Positions 49,794 to 59,298 of a stretch of 64,000 nucleotides of DNA are shown piece by piece (the stretch's first letter is position 1; the number at the start of each line of letters is the position of its first letter). The position numbers and the translations under genes are program-made. The DNA comes from Sinobacterium norvegicum (GTDB lineage: Bacteria > Pseudomonadota > Gammaproteobacteria > Pseudomonadales > Sinobacteriaceae), in contig NZ_CAKLPX010000004.1 of the NCBI RefSeq assembly GCF_923077115.1, forward strand, positions 310,001-374,000, written 5' to 3'. A model generated the notes under the pieces. That model was given only the letters and a program-made list of their open reading frames with translations. It made no database searches and was not told the origin of the DNA.

Positions 49794-50651
49794 ATGGCAA
49801 GGGTTTTACTGGTGGGTTGCGGTCGTTTGGGCTTGGCTGTGGCGAAGTTGCTGCACAAGAAGGATCATAGCGTGACCGGTTTGAGGCGCGATATATCGCA
49901 GCTGCCTGATTATATTACCGGTATTTCTGCGGATATCACCAAGCCTAAAACGCTACAGCAACTGCAGTTGATGACCTTCGAATACATAGTGGTTGCGACG
50001 ACGGCGGGTGAGTTTAATGATGCGGCTTATCGGCGAACTTATGTCGACGGCTTGGCTAATTTGTTGGCCGCTATAGCGGGCCCTGTTAAGCGGTTGTTTC
50101 TGGTGTCGAGCACCAGTGTCTATCATCAGTGCGATGGCTCGGTTGTTGACGAGCAATCGGCAACGCTGCCCAATCACTTTTCTGGTTGTCGTCAACTCGA
50201 GGCAGAGACCATTGCCAATAATGGGCCAATTGCCAGCACAGTGGTACGTTTCTCAGGCATTTACGGCCCTGGCCGTTATCGTTTGATCGAACAGGTATTG
50301 AATCATCAAGGCGGCAGCAGCGAGCTTTTTACTAACCGAATTCATATCGATGATTGTGCTGCTATTTTAGTTTTTTTATTAAGCCAATGTGAAAATAAAA
50401 AATCGGTTGATTCTGTTTATATAGGGACAGATAGCTCGCCAGTGACGATGGCGGAAATAAAAAATTGGTTGGCTGTAATGTTAGGTGTCGATAAGAATGA
50501 TTTGATTGCAGCAAAGGACGGCGCAAGAAGGTCGAGCAAAAAGATATCCAATAATAAGTTGTTAGCCTTGGGTTATCATTTTAAATACCCTGATTATAAG
50601 TCAGGATATGGCCCGGTTGTAAAAAATTGGCTAGACAAGAATAAGAAATAA
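49794..50651 (+). CDS. NAD(P)-binding epimerase/dehydratase-like protein (YeeZ type)
   Basis: A 285-residue extended/atypical SDR. It has the N-terminal dinucleotide motif LVGCGRLGLAVAKLL, FLVSSTSVYHQCDG in place of a normal active site, and the segment VVRFSGIYGPGRYRLIE near residue 150. The usual YxxxK is not present in its normal place (SGCRQLEAE), so activity is doubtful. The last 90 residues have lower GC than the first part. It lies between recG and ridA on the opposite strand. Confidence 0.8.
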   Translation: MARVLLVGCGRLGLAVAKLLHKKDHSVTGLRRDISQLPDYITGISADITKPKTLQQLQLMTFEYIVVATTAGEFNDAAYRRTYVDGLANLLAAIAGPVKRLFLVSSTSVYHQCDGSVVDEQSATLPNHFSGCRQLEAETIANNGPIASTVVRFSGIYGPGRYRLIEQVLNHQGGSSELFTNRIHIDDCAAILVFLLSQCENKKSVDSVYIGTDSSPVTMAEIKNWLAVMLGVDKNDLIAAKDGARRSSKKISNNKLLALGYHFKYPDYKSGYGPVVKNWLDKNKK

Positions 50652-50697
50652 TTTTCTCAATATATGGGCTGCTACAAATAACAGCCCATGAAGAAAT

Positions 50698-51081
50698 TTA
50701 TAAAACTAAAATCATTTCTATTTCCACCGGCACGCCTTTGGGTAGGGCGGCGACCTGAACACAGGCTCGGGCGGGATAGGGCTGTTCAAAATACGAGGCC
50801 ATAACAGCGTTGACCGCAGCAAAATCATTCAAGTCAGTGACGGATATATTGAGCTTTACTGCATCTTTAAGGCTGCCGCCTGCAGCTTCTGCAACGGCTT
50901 TTAAATTTTCAAAAACCTGCGTTGTTTTGGCACTGATATCGCCCTCTGCCACTTCCATTGTTTCTGGTACCAAAGGAATCTGACCAGAAATATAAACCGT
51001 GTTGTCGGCCTTGATAGCCTGAGAGTACGGGCCGATAGCGGCGGGCGCTTTTGAAGTGTGGATGGCGGCTTTATTGCTCAT
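50698..51081 (-). CDS. ridA: RidA-family enamine/imine deaminase
   Basis: A 127-residue YjgF/YER057c/UK114 protein that hydrolyses reactive enamines formed by PLP enzymes. Features are [23 protein letters not shown] at the N-terminus (Tyr and Ser), the catalytic Arg in [15 protein letters not shown] and C-terminal VEIEMI. The start at 51081 (MSNKAAIHT) is the family start; the open frame upstream runs 35 codons without similarity. It sits 74 bp downstream of spoT, which is the conserved gene order. Confidence 0.95.
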   Translation of the reverse strand: MSNKAAIHTSKAPAAIGPYSQAIKADNTVYISGQIPLVPETMEVAEGDISAKTTQVFENLKAVAEAAGGSLKDAVKLNISVTDLNDFAAVNAVMASYFEQPYPARACVQVAALPKGVPVEIEMILVL

Positions 51082-51154
51082 AATACAATCTCGAATAATA
51101 ATAAAAGACAGACCGTAGGCCAGCGAGTAGCAACGGCAAGTGGTTATAGTATTG

Positions 51155-53272
51155 TTATTGCTTGACGCGGTTAACCTTAACAGCACCTTGTATGGCTCGA
51201 ATATGTCTAATCATCCGGGCTAGGTGGACGCGGTCATTGACGGCTACGGTCAAAAACATGGTAGTAAACTGGGAGTCACTATCGCCGGTGGTTATCTTAT
51301 CGATATTAGCGCCGAGGGCATTAATACGAGAGGCTAATAATGCAAGCATGCCACGGCGGTTTTCTAATTGTAGACGAAGCTCTGCCATGAACTCACCCTC
51401 GACTTCTTCAGCCCAGTTTAGCGGCATACACTTGTCGTGGTTGTGGCGTATATCCTTAACGTTGCTACAGCCATCACGGTGGACTACGATGCCGCGTCCG
51501 GCATTTAAATGGCCGACAATGTGGTCTCCCGGTATCGGGGAGCAGCAGCGAGCGTAGCTGACAATCAGCCCTTCTGTGCCGGAGATTATCAGTGGCTCAG
51601 GGGTGGTAATTTCGTCACCCTCTTGGCTGTCGACATGTTGGGCCAGCGTTTGTGCGGTTAAAAATGCCACGCGGTTACCGAGGCCAATGTCTTCGAGTAC
51701 AAAATCAAAGTTACTGTGGCCGCTTTGTCGAAGTAAGGGTGCCAGTTGTTCATTGGTTAAATCATCGAGGCTGGTGCCAAGATTGTTGAGCGCCTTTTCG
51801 AGTAGTTTACGGCCAAGGGAAATTGATTGTGCGTGACGCTTGGTCTTCAAGAAGTGTCGAATGGTTGAGCGTGCTTTGCCGGTGGTAACGAATTTCAACC
51901 AGGCTGGGGTCGGGTGTGCCGATGGCGAGGTGATGATTTCAACGGTTTGGCCGTTTTGCAGTGGCTCTGACAGCGGCGCCAGCTGCTTGTTGAGCCTGGC
52001 TGCAACACAGCTATTACCGATGTCGGTATGCACGGCATAGGCAAAATCGAGGGCGGTGGCACCATTGGCTAATTCGAGAATTTTACCTTTAGGGGTAAAG
52101 ACATAAACCTCGTCGGGAAACAGGTCAATCTTAACGTTCTCGATAAATTCGAGAGAGCTGGCCGCATTAGCTTCCATCTCGAGCAGGCCCTGTACCCATT
52201 TTCGCGCCTGTGCATGGCTGACATCGAGGGCGGCATCTTCAGAGCTTTTATACAGCCAGTGCGCAGCAATGCCGCTGTTGGCCATGTCTTCCATATCGGT
52301 GGTGCGAATTTGCACCTCAATTGGAATACCATGTGGGCCGAATAATACGGTGTGTAGAGACTTATAACCGTTGGCTTTAGGGATGGCGATGTAGTCTTTA
52401 AATTGACCGGGCACTGGCTTGTAGAGTGAGTGGATTACACCCAGTGCGCGGTAGCATCGGTCGACAGAGTCAACAATCACGCGGAAGGCGAAGACATCCA
52501 TAATATCGGAAAAAGATTTCTTCTTGCTGCGCATTTTCTGATAAATGCCGTAGAGATGCTTTTCTCGACCGATGACTTTAACGCTGTGATTCTCCTGCTC
52601 GAGCTTTTCGATCAGGCTGGTACGGGTTTTATCGATCAGCTCGCGACGGTTACCGCGGGTGGCATCGACGGCAGCTTTAACTCGGGTCGAGCGCATCGGG
52701 TGCAGTGCTTGAAAACCAAGCTCTTCGAGCTCTAGACGGCATTCGTTCATGCCTAGGCGGTTAGCAATGGGGGCGTATATTTCCAATGTTTCCTTGGCAA
52801 TGCGGCGCTTCTTCTCGGGCCGCAAAACACCTAAGGTGCGCATATTATGCAGTCTATCGGCGAGCTTAACTAGGATGACGCGAATGTCTTTCGCCATCGC
52901 CAAGGCCATCTTCTGAAAGTTTTGTGCCTGTTGTTCAGCGCGAGTCTCAAAGGTGATTTGCGTCAGCTTCGATACCCCGTCGACCAAATCGGCGACGGTA
53001 TCACCAAATTGTTCGGCCAGGGCTATTTTGGCAATGCCGGTGTCTTCGATCACATCGTGTAGCATCGCAGCCATTAAGCTTTGATGATCCATATGCATAT
53101 CGGCAAGAATAAAGGCGACAGCTAAGGGGTGGGTCACATAAGGTTCGCCGCTGCGACGAAGTTGGCCGTCGTGGGCTTGCTCGGCATAGAAGTATGCGCG
53201 GCGGACTTGCTGGATTTGCTCAGGCTCAAGATAAGAATTGAGCTGATCCGAGAGTAAAGCGATGTTTTGCAC
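51155..53272 (-). CDS. spoT: Bifunctional (p)ppGpp synthase/hydrolase
   Basis: A 705-residue stringent-response enzyme. The HD hydrolase domain is at about 45-180 (HDVIEDTG), the synthetase domain at about 240-360 ([42 protein letters not shown]), then TGS at about 390-450 ([22 protein letters not shown]), an RIS/helical region with CCSPIPGD, and an ACT domain near the C-terminus ([19 protein letters not shown]). Both catalytic domains look complete, so it is of the SpoT rather than the hydrolase-dead RelA type. Confidence 0.97.
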   Translation of the reverse strand: MQNIALLSDQLNSYLEPEQIQQVRRAYFYAEQAHDGQLRRSGEPYVTHPLAVAFILADMHMDHQSLMAAMLHDVIEDTGIAKIALAEQFGDTVADLVDGVSKLTQITFETRAEQQAQNFQKMALAMAKDIRVILVKLADRLHNMRTLGVLRPEKKRRIAKETLEIYAPIANRLGMNECRLELEELGFQALHPMRSTRVKAAVDATRGNRRELIDKTRTSLIEKLEQENHSVKVIGREKHLYGIYQKMRSKKKSFSDIMDVFAFRVIVDSVDRCYRALGVIHSLYKPVPGQFKDYIAIPKANGYKSLHTVLFGPHGIPIEVQIRTTDMEDMANSGIAAHWLYKSSEDAALDVSHAQARKWVQGLLEMEANAASSLEFIENVKIDLFPDEVYVFTPKGKILELANGATALDFAYAVHTDIGNSCVAARLNKQLAPLSEPLQNGQTVEIITSPSAHPTPAWLKFVTTGKARSTIRHFLKTKRHAQSISLGRKLLEKALNNLGTSLDDLTNEQLAPLLRQSGHSNFDFVLEDIGLGNRVAFLTAQTLAQHVDSQEGDEITTPEPLIISGTEGLIVSYARCCSPIPGDHIVGHLNAGRGIVVHRDGCSNVKDIRHNHDKCMPLNWAEEVEGEFMAELRLQLENRRGMLALLASRINALGANIDKITTGDSDSQFTTMFLTVAVNDRVHLARMIRHIRAIQGAVKVNRVKQ

Positions 53273-53337
53273 TAGTGCCCCATATCGATACGGTTATCGA
53301 AAACTGCTAATAATCAAGACGCTTGTACTGTATAAAG

Positions 53338-53364
53338 TTGCGTTATAGATGATTTATAACGCAA
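53338..53364 (-). other. Hairpin between rpoZ and spoT (distal)
   Basis: TTGCGTTATA (53338-53347) pairs with TATAACGCAA (53355-53364) around 7 nt. Together with the hairpin at 53372-53396 it forms two consecutive stems in the 144-bp gap. Confidence 0.55.
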
Positions 53365-53371
53365 AACCGAC

Positions 53372-53396
53372 GACCTGAATAGTGTTTTTTCAGGTC
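53372..53396 (-). other. Hairpin between rpoZ and spoT (proximal)
   Basis: GACCTGA (53372-53378) pairs with TCAGGTC (53390-53396) around an A-rich 11-nt loop. It starts 21 bp after the rpoZ stop codon on the minus strand. Confidence 0.5.
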
Positions 53397-53416
53397 ACCG
53401 TGGAGTAGCCCTAGGC

Positions 53417-53671
53417 TTACTCTTCTGAAGCGAACTCAGCCTGCGCTTCATCGAAGGCTGCCTGACGCTCTTCGTCATCCATTTTTTGCTGGCTAACAAG
53501 GCCGGCGGCAATCTCGCGAAGAGCGATAACCGTAGCCTTGTCAGAATCCTCTTCAACCTTAGGCTCTTTTCCGCCAGTGGCCAATTGACGGGCGCGCTTG
53601 CTGGAAACCATCACTAATTGAAAGCGGTTTTCAACGTGTTCTAAACAATCTTCTACAGTAACTCGGGCCAT
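53417..53671 (-). CDS. rpoZ: RNA polymerase omega subunit
   Basis: An 84-residue subunit that helps RNA polymerase assembly and carries part of the ppGpp site. It starts with [33 protein letters not shown], the invariant omega N-terminus. The C-terminal tail is acidic. It precedes spoT on the same strand, a conserved arrangement that puts a ppGpp target beside its enzyme. Confidence 0.97.
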   Translation of the reverse strand: MARVTVEDCLEHVENRFQLVMVSSKRARQLATGGKEPKVEEDSDKATVIALREIAAGLVSQQKMDDEERQAAFDEAQAEFASEE

Positions 53672-53741
53672 AATAATCTCGCAGTGTTAAACCATGTCAG
53701 GCGGCTGTTGATAAACAGCTACCCCAATTTAAGAGAGTATA

Positions 53742-53773
53742 CAAAAAACCAAGGCCAGTTTCTAACCTTGGTT
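53742..53773 (-). terminator. Intrinsic terminator after gmk
   Basis: On the minus strand AACCAAGG, 11-nt loop, CCTTGGTT, then a T-run. It lies after the gmk stop, so rpoZ probably also has a promoter in the following 70 bp. Confidence 0.85.
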
Positions 53774-53804
53774 GAAAAATAGTCGATATTTTGTGTTCAA
53801 GCGG

Positions 53805-54437
<633 letters not shown>

Positions 54438-54600
54438 CTAAATCTGGGCGCAAAAAATGGGAGGAGCATTTTAGAGGCGGCAAGATCCATAAAAATTAGG
54501 TTAAGCGCCACATAAAATTCAATCGACCATAATAACATTGATTGACTCGGCATAGGTAGGGCTAGTGTTATTTGAAGGTTTGGTCGCTGGATTCAACAGA

Positions 54601-56745
54601 CTAATCGACATCGATATTCCTGTCGCGGCTATCATACATGTCGGGTGTGGTGTGAAGGTTTCCGGCATACCCTGCCTTTTGTAGCTTCTCGCGGACATCT
54701 TTGACATCGTCAGCACTGACGATGTCGTTGCGGTCGCCAAGATATTGACGGATGTAACTGATCAGCTGTGATAGCTGCGCATCGGTTAATACGTTTTGGA
54801 AGCTCACCATCGGCATGAAGTTTTTCTCTTCGGTCAGATAGCTGGGTTCAAGCCCACGGATAGTCACAGCGATGGTGTTGTAAGGGTCGCTGTGCATAAT
54901 AATACCGTTATTGAGCAATGTCGGTGCTATGGGTGGGCGTCCTTTGCCGTCGTCGCCATGGCAGACGCCACAGGTTGTGGTGAAAAGGGAGTACATTTCT
55001 GATTGCTTGGCTTGTTCGGTAAAGCCGGTGGGTTGAAGTTGTTCCGTGCCCGGAGGAATGCTATTGCTGCCATCGCCAGTCAACAGGTATCCGGCCATGG
55101 CCTCGACATCTTGCCTGGTCATAAAACTGGTACTATTTTTGACTACATCTGCCATGCCGCCGAAGGCGGAGCCTTTATCTGAGTGGCCGGTGTGCAGGAA
55201 GTCGCTCAACGATTTTACATCCCAGCGATCCTCGTATAGCTCTCGTGCTGAAATATCAGGGGCATGCCAGCCATCAATAATATTGCCCTGGAATATGCGA
55301 TCGGTCTGTAGTGCTTGAGCAATATTACGAGGCGTATGGCATTCTGAACAGTGGCCCAAGCCCATGACTAAATACTTTCCTCGAGACCAAGCCTCTGCAT
55401 CCTGCTGCGGGGCATTGCTGGTGAGGTCCAGCGGCGCGGTATCCATAAAAACCAAATTCCAGCCCAGTAAGGCTAGGCGGATGTTGGAGGGAAACAACAT
55501 GCTGTTGTCGTCGTTGCGGCGTGAGACGGCGGTAATAGACTGCAAATAATCCCACAGGGCCAGGACATCCTCTTCGGTAACATATTGATAAGAGGTATAG
55601 GGCATAGCAGGGTAGAGATAGCCATGCTTGCCCTTGCCATCATAGAGTGCGGCCTTAAAGTCTTGATAGCTATAGTCCCCAATGCCTTCGGTGACATGCG
55701 GGGTGATATTGGTGGAATACACGGTGCCAAAGGGGGTGACAAATGGTAGGCCGCCGGCAAAGGGTTCGCCACCTTCGGCGCTGTGACAGGCAACGCAGTC
55801 ACCGGCATAGGCGAGGTATTCACCCCGGTTTATTTTTTGTTCAGCAATGGTGGCAATCTTGGCCTGATGCGCCAGTCGTTCGGCGGTGATAAAGGCGGCA
55901 GTGGCCAATATCTCACTGTCGTTTAATTGGCCAGAAAATGCTGGCATGACATTATTGAGGCCATAATTGATGGTGTGCTGAATCTCTTCAATGCTGCCAC
56001 CATGAACCCAGGCGCTATCTGAGAGGTTTGGTGCGCCAATCGCTTGGCTCCCTCCTGCGTCCGCGCCGTGACAGGCGGCACAATTGTTAAGGTAGGCCGT
56101 TTTACCCAAATCGATTTTGACGCTGGGGGCGTTGAGTGGTCGATGCTGCAAAGAGGCGAGGTAGTACGAGATATTCTGTACATCTTCTTTTGGCAAAATA
56201 GCTTGCCAGCCAACCATGGCTCCATTTCTGCCTTGCTCAATAGAATGAATAATCGCATCGTCACTGCCACCGTATAACCACACATCGTCGACTAAGTTGG
56301 GAAAGTGTTTTTGCCCCTGTCCGTTGGCACGGTGACAGGCGGCGCAATGGGTTTGAAATAGCGCCTTGCCAGAATTAACAATGGCTGGGTTTGCAGCAAG
56401 GGCGGTTAAGCTTGGTGGCGAGACATTGCCGACTTGCTCTGTCAGCGAAGTATTGTGTTGTTGTGCAGTATCGTCACTCTGCTGCCAGCCCAGCAGGCCA
56501 GGCCAGTTACCCAAGCCAGGATAGAGTAATAAAAATACGGCCGAGCCAGTGAAGGCGACAAGATAGCCCCAAAACATAATCTTGGGAGGAGGGCCGTCGT
56601 TCTCGTCGATATTGTCAAAGGTGTCCAGTGTATGTTCTTCGTCGGCAAGATGATTGCTACGCCAATATTTAACCACGACGAATACCATGAAGAGCAAGAA
56701 GATAGCGGTGAGGGTAATAACCCATATATTCCAAAAAACCGTCAT
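54601..56745 (-). CDS. Pentahaem CcoP-like subunit: CcoP fused to a three-haem cytochrome c module
   Basis: A 714-residue membrane cytochrome. Residues 1-80 have two membrane helices and a FixP/CcoP-type N-terminal region (DENDGPPPKIMFWGYLV ... LYPGLGN). Two cytochrome c domains follow, as in normal CcoP: C134-C137-H138 and C222-C225-H226. Then come three more haem sites, C317-C320-H321, C466-C469-H470 and C592-C595-H596. The C-terminal part, with FAGGLPFVTPFGTVYSTNIT, MPYTSYQYVTEEDVLALW and GLGHCSECHTPRN, is like the three-haem cytochrome subunits of membrane alcohol, aldehyde and gluconate dehydrogenases. Ordinary CcoP has about 300 residues and two haems. It starts 2 bp after ccoO and has no frameshift. 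It may take electrons directly from a periplasmic dehydrogenase (inference). Confidence 0.9.
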   Translation of the reverse strand: MTVFWNIWVITLTAIFLLFMVFVVVKYWRSNHLADEEHTLDTFDNIDENDGPPPKIMFWGYLVAFTGSAVFLLLYPGLGNWPGLLGWQQSDDTAQQHNTSLTEQVGNVSPPSLTALAANPAIVNSGKALFQTHCAACHRANGQGQKHFPNLVDDVWLYGGSDDAIIHSIEQGRNGAMVGWQAILPKEDVQNISYYLASLQHRPLNAPSVKIDLGKTAYLNNCAACHGADAGGSQAIGAPNLSDSAWVHGGSIEEIQHTINYGLNNVMPAFSGQLNDSEILATAAFITAERLAHQAKIATIAEQKINRGEYLAYAGDCVACHSAEGGEPFAGGLPFVTPFGTVYSTNITPHVTEGIGDYSYQDFKAALYDGKGKHGYLYPAMPYTSYQYVTEEDVLALWDYLQSITAVSRRNDDNSMLFPSNIRLALLGWNLVFMDTAPLDLTSNAPQQDAEAWSRGKYLVMGLGHCSECHTPRNIAQALQTDRIFQGNIIDGWHAPDISARELYEDRWDVKSLSDFLHTGHSDKGSAFGGMADVVKNSTSFMTRQDVEAMAGYLLTGDGSNSIPPGTEQLQPTGFTEQAKQSEMYSLFTTTCGVCHGDDGKGRPPIAPTLLNNGIIMHSDPYNTIAVTIRGLEPSYLTEEKNFMPMVSFQNVLTDAQLSQLISYIRQYLGDRNDIVSADDVKDVREKLQKAGYAGNLHTTPDMYDSRDRNIDVD

Positions 56746-56747
56746 GG

Positions 56748-57365
56748 CTATTGCTCCCGGTCGTGCATGGTATCGACGCCGAGGCTTTGCAGGTACCTGA
56801 TCAAAGCTTCCCCCTGAGTTTTTCCGACTATTTGGATTCGACCGCCATCGATGTCGCTATCGCTATAGGGTACGCCCAGTGACCTTAGTGCGCGCATTTT
56901 ATCTGCGATATCATCGCCATCAAGTACCGTGTTAAAAAGCCAAGGATAAGATGGCATAATCGATGTGGGGATTACATCGCGAGGGTTGATAAGGTGAATG
57001 GCATGCCACCGATCGGAATACTTTCGCCCTATATTGGTTAGGTCTGGCCCTGTCCGTTTAGAGCCCCATAAGTTAGGGAATTCATAGATGTCGTCAGCCT
57101 CTTTGTTCGCACGACCATTTCGTAAAATCTCTGGCTCCAGCGGTCGTACCATTTGAGTATGGCAGACATGGCAGCCTTCACTGATGTATATATCACGTCC
57201 TGCCAGTTCCAGCGCGGTCAGTGGCTTGGCCTGAGATATCTTGGCCAACTCTGGCGCTAATAAAACGTTGGGCAATACCCATACTAATGCCGAGAGAGCA
57301 GCGACGGCCGTGGTGGCAGCGATGAGTATGACGACAGATTTGGTGAAGTCCTTGCTGAGTATCAT
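56748..57365 (-). CDS. ccoO: cbb3-type oxidase monohaem subunit CcoO
   Basis: A 205-residue membrane-anchored cytochrome c of cbb3 oxidase. One N-terminal membrane helix (residues about 8-35), the haem motif C65-H-V-C68-H69 in SEGCHVCHTQMVRPL, and the Met-containing SIMPSYPWLF near residue 145. The start at 57365 overlaps the ccoN stop as ATGA; the longer open frame upstream lies inside ccoN. Electrons pass from CcoP/other cytochrome c through it to CcoN. Confidence 0.94.
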   Translation of the reverse strand: MILSKDFTKSVVILIAATTAVAALSALVWVLPNVLLAPELAKISQAKPLTALELAGRDIYISEGCHVCHTQMVRPLEPEILRNGRANKEADDIYEFPNLWGSKRTGPDLTNIGRKYSDRWHAIHLINPRDVIPTSIMPSYPWLFNTVLDGDDIADKMRALRSLGVPYSDSDIDGGRIQIVGKTQGEALIRYLQSLGVDTMHDREQ

Positions 57366-58777
57366 TGCTTCGCCCCCGCCATGGCAGCCGACGTCACTTC
57401 GCTGGCCACTGTCTTGTAGAGGTTGAATACCATCATTAATAAACCGACCACAAAAAAGGCACCACCAACAAAGCGAAGAAACAGCCATGGCGCCTTGAAG
57501 TCCATGGCTTCAACAAAGCTATAGCTCAGCGAACCATTGTCCGACTGTGTCAGCCACATATAGCCCTCGCCAATACCGGCAACCCACAGAGCGATGGCGT
57601 AAAGTGCAACGCCTATGTGAGCAAACCAAAAATGCCACTTTAATAATCGTACTGACCACAGCTCTTCTCTGCCCCAAAGACGAGGAATAAAGTAATAAAA
57701 GACGGCAATAGCTGACATGGCGACCCAGCCAAGTGCTCCTGAATGGACGTGACCGATGATCCATTCGGTATTGTGAGCCACCATATTAAACCAGCGAATA
57801 GCTAGCAGAGGCCCCTCAAATGTCGCGAGACAGTAATAGAGTATGGCCGAGAAGAAAAACAACATGATGTAGTCTTTTTTTAGCTTTTCTTTGTTGGATA
57901 GCAGAGTCATGGCGCTGTTGTAGGCTCCAGCCCAAGAGGGGACCCAAAGAATCAGCGACATGATGATACCGATATTTTGCACCCACACCGGTACAGAGGA
58001 GTAAATCAGATGGTGGGTGCCTGCCCAAGTATAGAACCCCACCAAGCCCCAGAAATGAATAATAGATAAGCGATAGGAATAAATCGGCCGCTGCGCCACC
58101 TTGGGGATAAAGTAATAATTCATACCAATGACGCCAGCGGTCAATAGGAAGCCGACGGCGTTGTGGCCCCACCACCACTGTACGATCGCATCCTGGGCTC
58201 CTGCGTAGATGGAGTAGGACTTCCACATGCTGACGGGTAAGGCGAGATTATTCACAATAAATATCATGGCAACAACAATGATAAAGGCGCCAAAAAACCA
58301 ATTAGCAACAAATATGTGGCTGACTTTCCGAGCACCTACTGTGCCGAAAAACAGTACTGCGTATAACACCCAGACCACGGTAATCAGAATATCGATAGGC
58401 CACTCAAGCTCTGCGTATTCTTTGCTGGAGGTGAAGCCCAAGGGCAGGGTGATCAGCGCCAGTATGAGAATGAGCTGCCAGCCCCAAAACACCATCCATG
58501 ACAGGCTTTTGTTAAACAGTGGTGTCTGCCCGGTTCGTTGCACGATATAGAGGGAGGTCCCCATCAAGATATTGACAACAAAGCCAAAGATCACTCCAGA
58601 GGTGTGAAGAGGACGAAGGCGTCCAAATTGTATATAGGGTGAATCAAAATTCAGTGCTGGCCAATACAGTTGAGCGGCTAAAAGCACGCCAATAGCCATA
58701 CCTGCAACGGCCCATATAACAGCGGCAATGATGAAATAGCGAACGACCTTGGTATCATACTCACAGGTTTCAGTCAT
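57362..58777 (-). CDS. ccoN: cbb3-type cytochrome c oxidase catalytic subunit CcoN
   Basis: A 471-residue haem-copper oxygen reductase of C type with about twelve membrane helices. Visible metal-site segments are LHTSGVIFG (H58, low-spin haem), WWWGHNAVGFLL, GTHHLIYSS and GHVHSGALGW, and the terminal HFWFAHIGVALYA. It reduces O2 to water and pumps protons. It overlaps the preceding cytochrome c gene by 4 bp (ATGA). There is no ccoQ in the operon and no ccoGHIS cluster in the window. Confidence 0.95.
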   Translation of the reverse strand: MTETCEYDTKVVRYFIIAAVIWAVAGMAIGVLLAAQLYWPALNFDSPYIQFGRLRPLHTSGVIFGFVVNILMGTSLYIVQRTGQTPLFNKSLSWMVFWGWQLILILALITLPLGFTSSKEYAELEWPIDILITVVWVLYAVLFFGTVGARKVSHIFVANWFFGAFIIVVAMIFIVNNLALPVSMWKSYSIYAGAQDAIVQWWWGHNAVGFLLTAGVIGMNYYFIPKVAQRPIYSYRLSIIHFWGLVGFYTWAGTHHLIYSSVPVWVQNIGIIMSLILWVPSWAGAYNSAMTLLSNKEKLKKDYIMLFFFSAILYYCLATFEGPLLAIRWFNMVAHNTEWIIGHVHSGALGWVAMSAIAVFYYFIPRLWGREELWSVRLLKWHFWFAHIGVALYAIALWVAGIGEGYMWLTQSDNGSLSYSFVEAMDFKAPWLFLRFVGGAFFVVGLLMMVFNLYKTVASEVTSAAMAGAKQ

Positions 58778-59118
58778 TTTGTTGACTCATTCTTATTCTT
58801 TTTAGTACCCAGCATGGAGTAGTAGTAAGCAATATCCTTCATGTCTTGATCGGTCAACGCGTCGGCCTGCTGTTGCATTAAAATAGCAAGTCCACTGGTG
58901 CGCTCTCGAGACTTATAGTCCTTAAGGGCAGAGATGAAATAAGAGGCGCGTTGACCGCGAAGATTGGGATAGGGGTCGGTGGTAGAGATGCCATCGGCAC
59001 CGTGGCAGGTCATACACACTTTGGCTTTTTGTTGGCCAATAGTAAATTGATCCGTTGTTTCTGCTATCAAGGCGGTGCTGAACAAGAGTATGCCGCAGGA
59101 GAGTATTCGTACTTTCAT
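58774..59118 (-). CDS. Periplasmic monohaem cytochrome c (c553-like)
   Basis: A 114-residue secreted cytochrome with a signal peptide (MKVRILSCGILLFSTALIAE) and one haem motif, C35-M-T-C38-H39. The distal Met is probably in AILMQQQ or YYSMLGTK near the C-terminus. It is the first gene of the oxidase operon and overlaps ccoN by 4 bp, so it is the likely soluble electron donor. Its ribosome-binding region is part of the 59128-59172 inverted repeat. Confidence 0.9.
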   Translation of the reverse strand: MKVRILSCGILLFSTALIAETTDQFTIGQQKAKVCMTCHGADGISTTDPYPNLRGQRASYFISALKDYKSRERTSGLAILMQQQADALTDQDMKDIAYYYSMLGTKKNKNESTK

Positions 59119-59127
59119 TATTTGTGC

Positions 59128-59172
59128 CCCATTAAACCTTTAATAAAGTTAGTTTATTAAAGGTTTAATGGG
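59128..59172. promoter_or_regulatory. Perfect 20-bp inverted repeat in the oxidase operon leader
   Basis: Left arm CCCATTAAACCTTTAATAAA (59128-59147), 5-nt spacer, right arm TTTATTAAAGGTTTAATGGG (59153-59172). It ends nine bases before the cytochrome c start on the minus strand. The only ribosome-binding-like bases (GGGG) are inside the stem end, so a folded leader would hide them. It may be a regulator site, an RNA switch or the remnant of a small mobile element. Confidence 0.75.
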
Positions 59173-59218
59173 TAGTTTTCAGCGAGAAGTTTTATTCTAG
59201 TGACTGCTTTTGTCTGTA

Positions 59219-59278
59219 CGATGGCGATGGCGATGGCGATGGCGATGGCGATGGCGATGGCGATGGCGATGGCGATGG
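59219..59278. repeat. Ten perfect tandem copies of the hexamer CGATGG
   Basis: Sixty bases of exact CGATGG repeats between the yicC stop and the oxidase operon leader. No gene covers it. In-frame units would give Asp-Gly, Met-Ala or Trp-Arg if translated, but there is no supported start. Confidence 0.95.
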
Positions 59279-59298
59279 AATGGGAGTCGGCTGGTTTC

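Noticed and set aside
54601-59118. Oxidase operon as a recently inserted mobile element
   Set aside because: No transposase, integrase or flanking direct repeat is visible; only the leader inverted repeat is suggestive, which is not enough.
59219-59278. CRISPR-like array
   Set aside because: The hexamers are directly adjacent with no spacers, so it is a simple tandem repeat.
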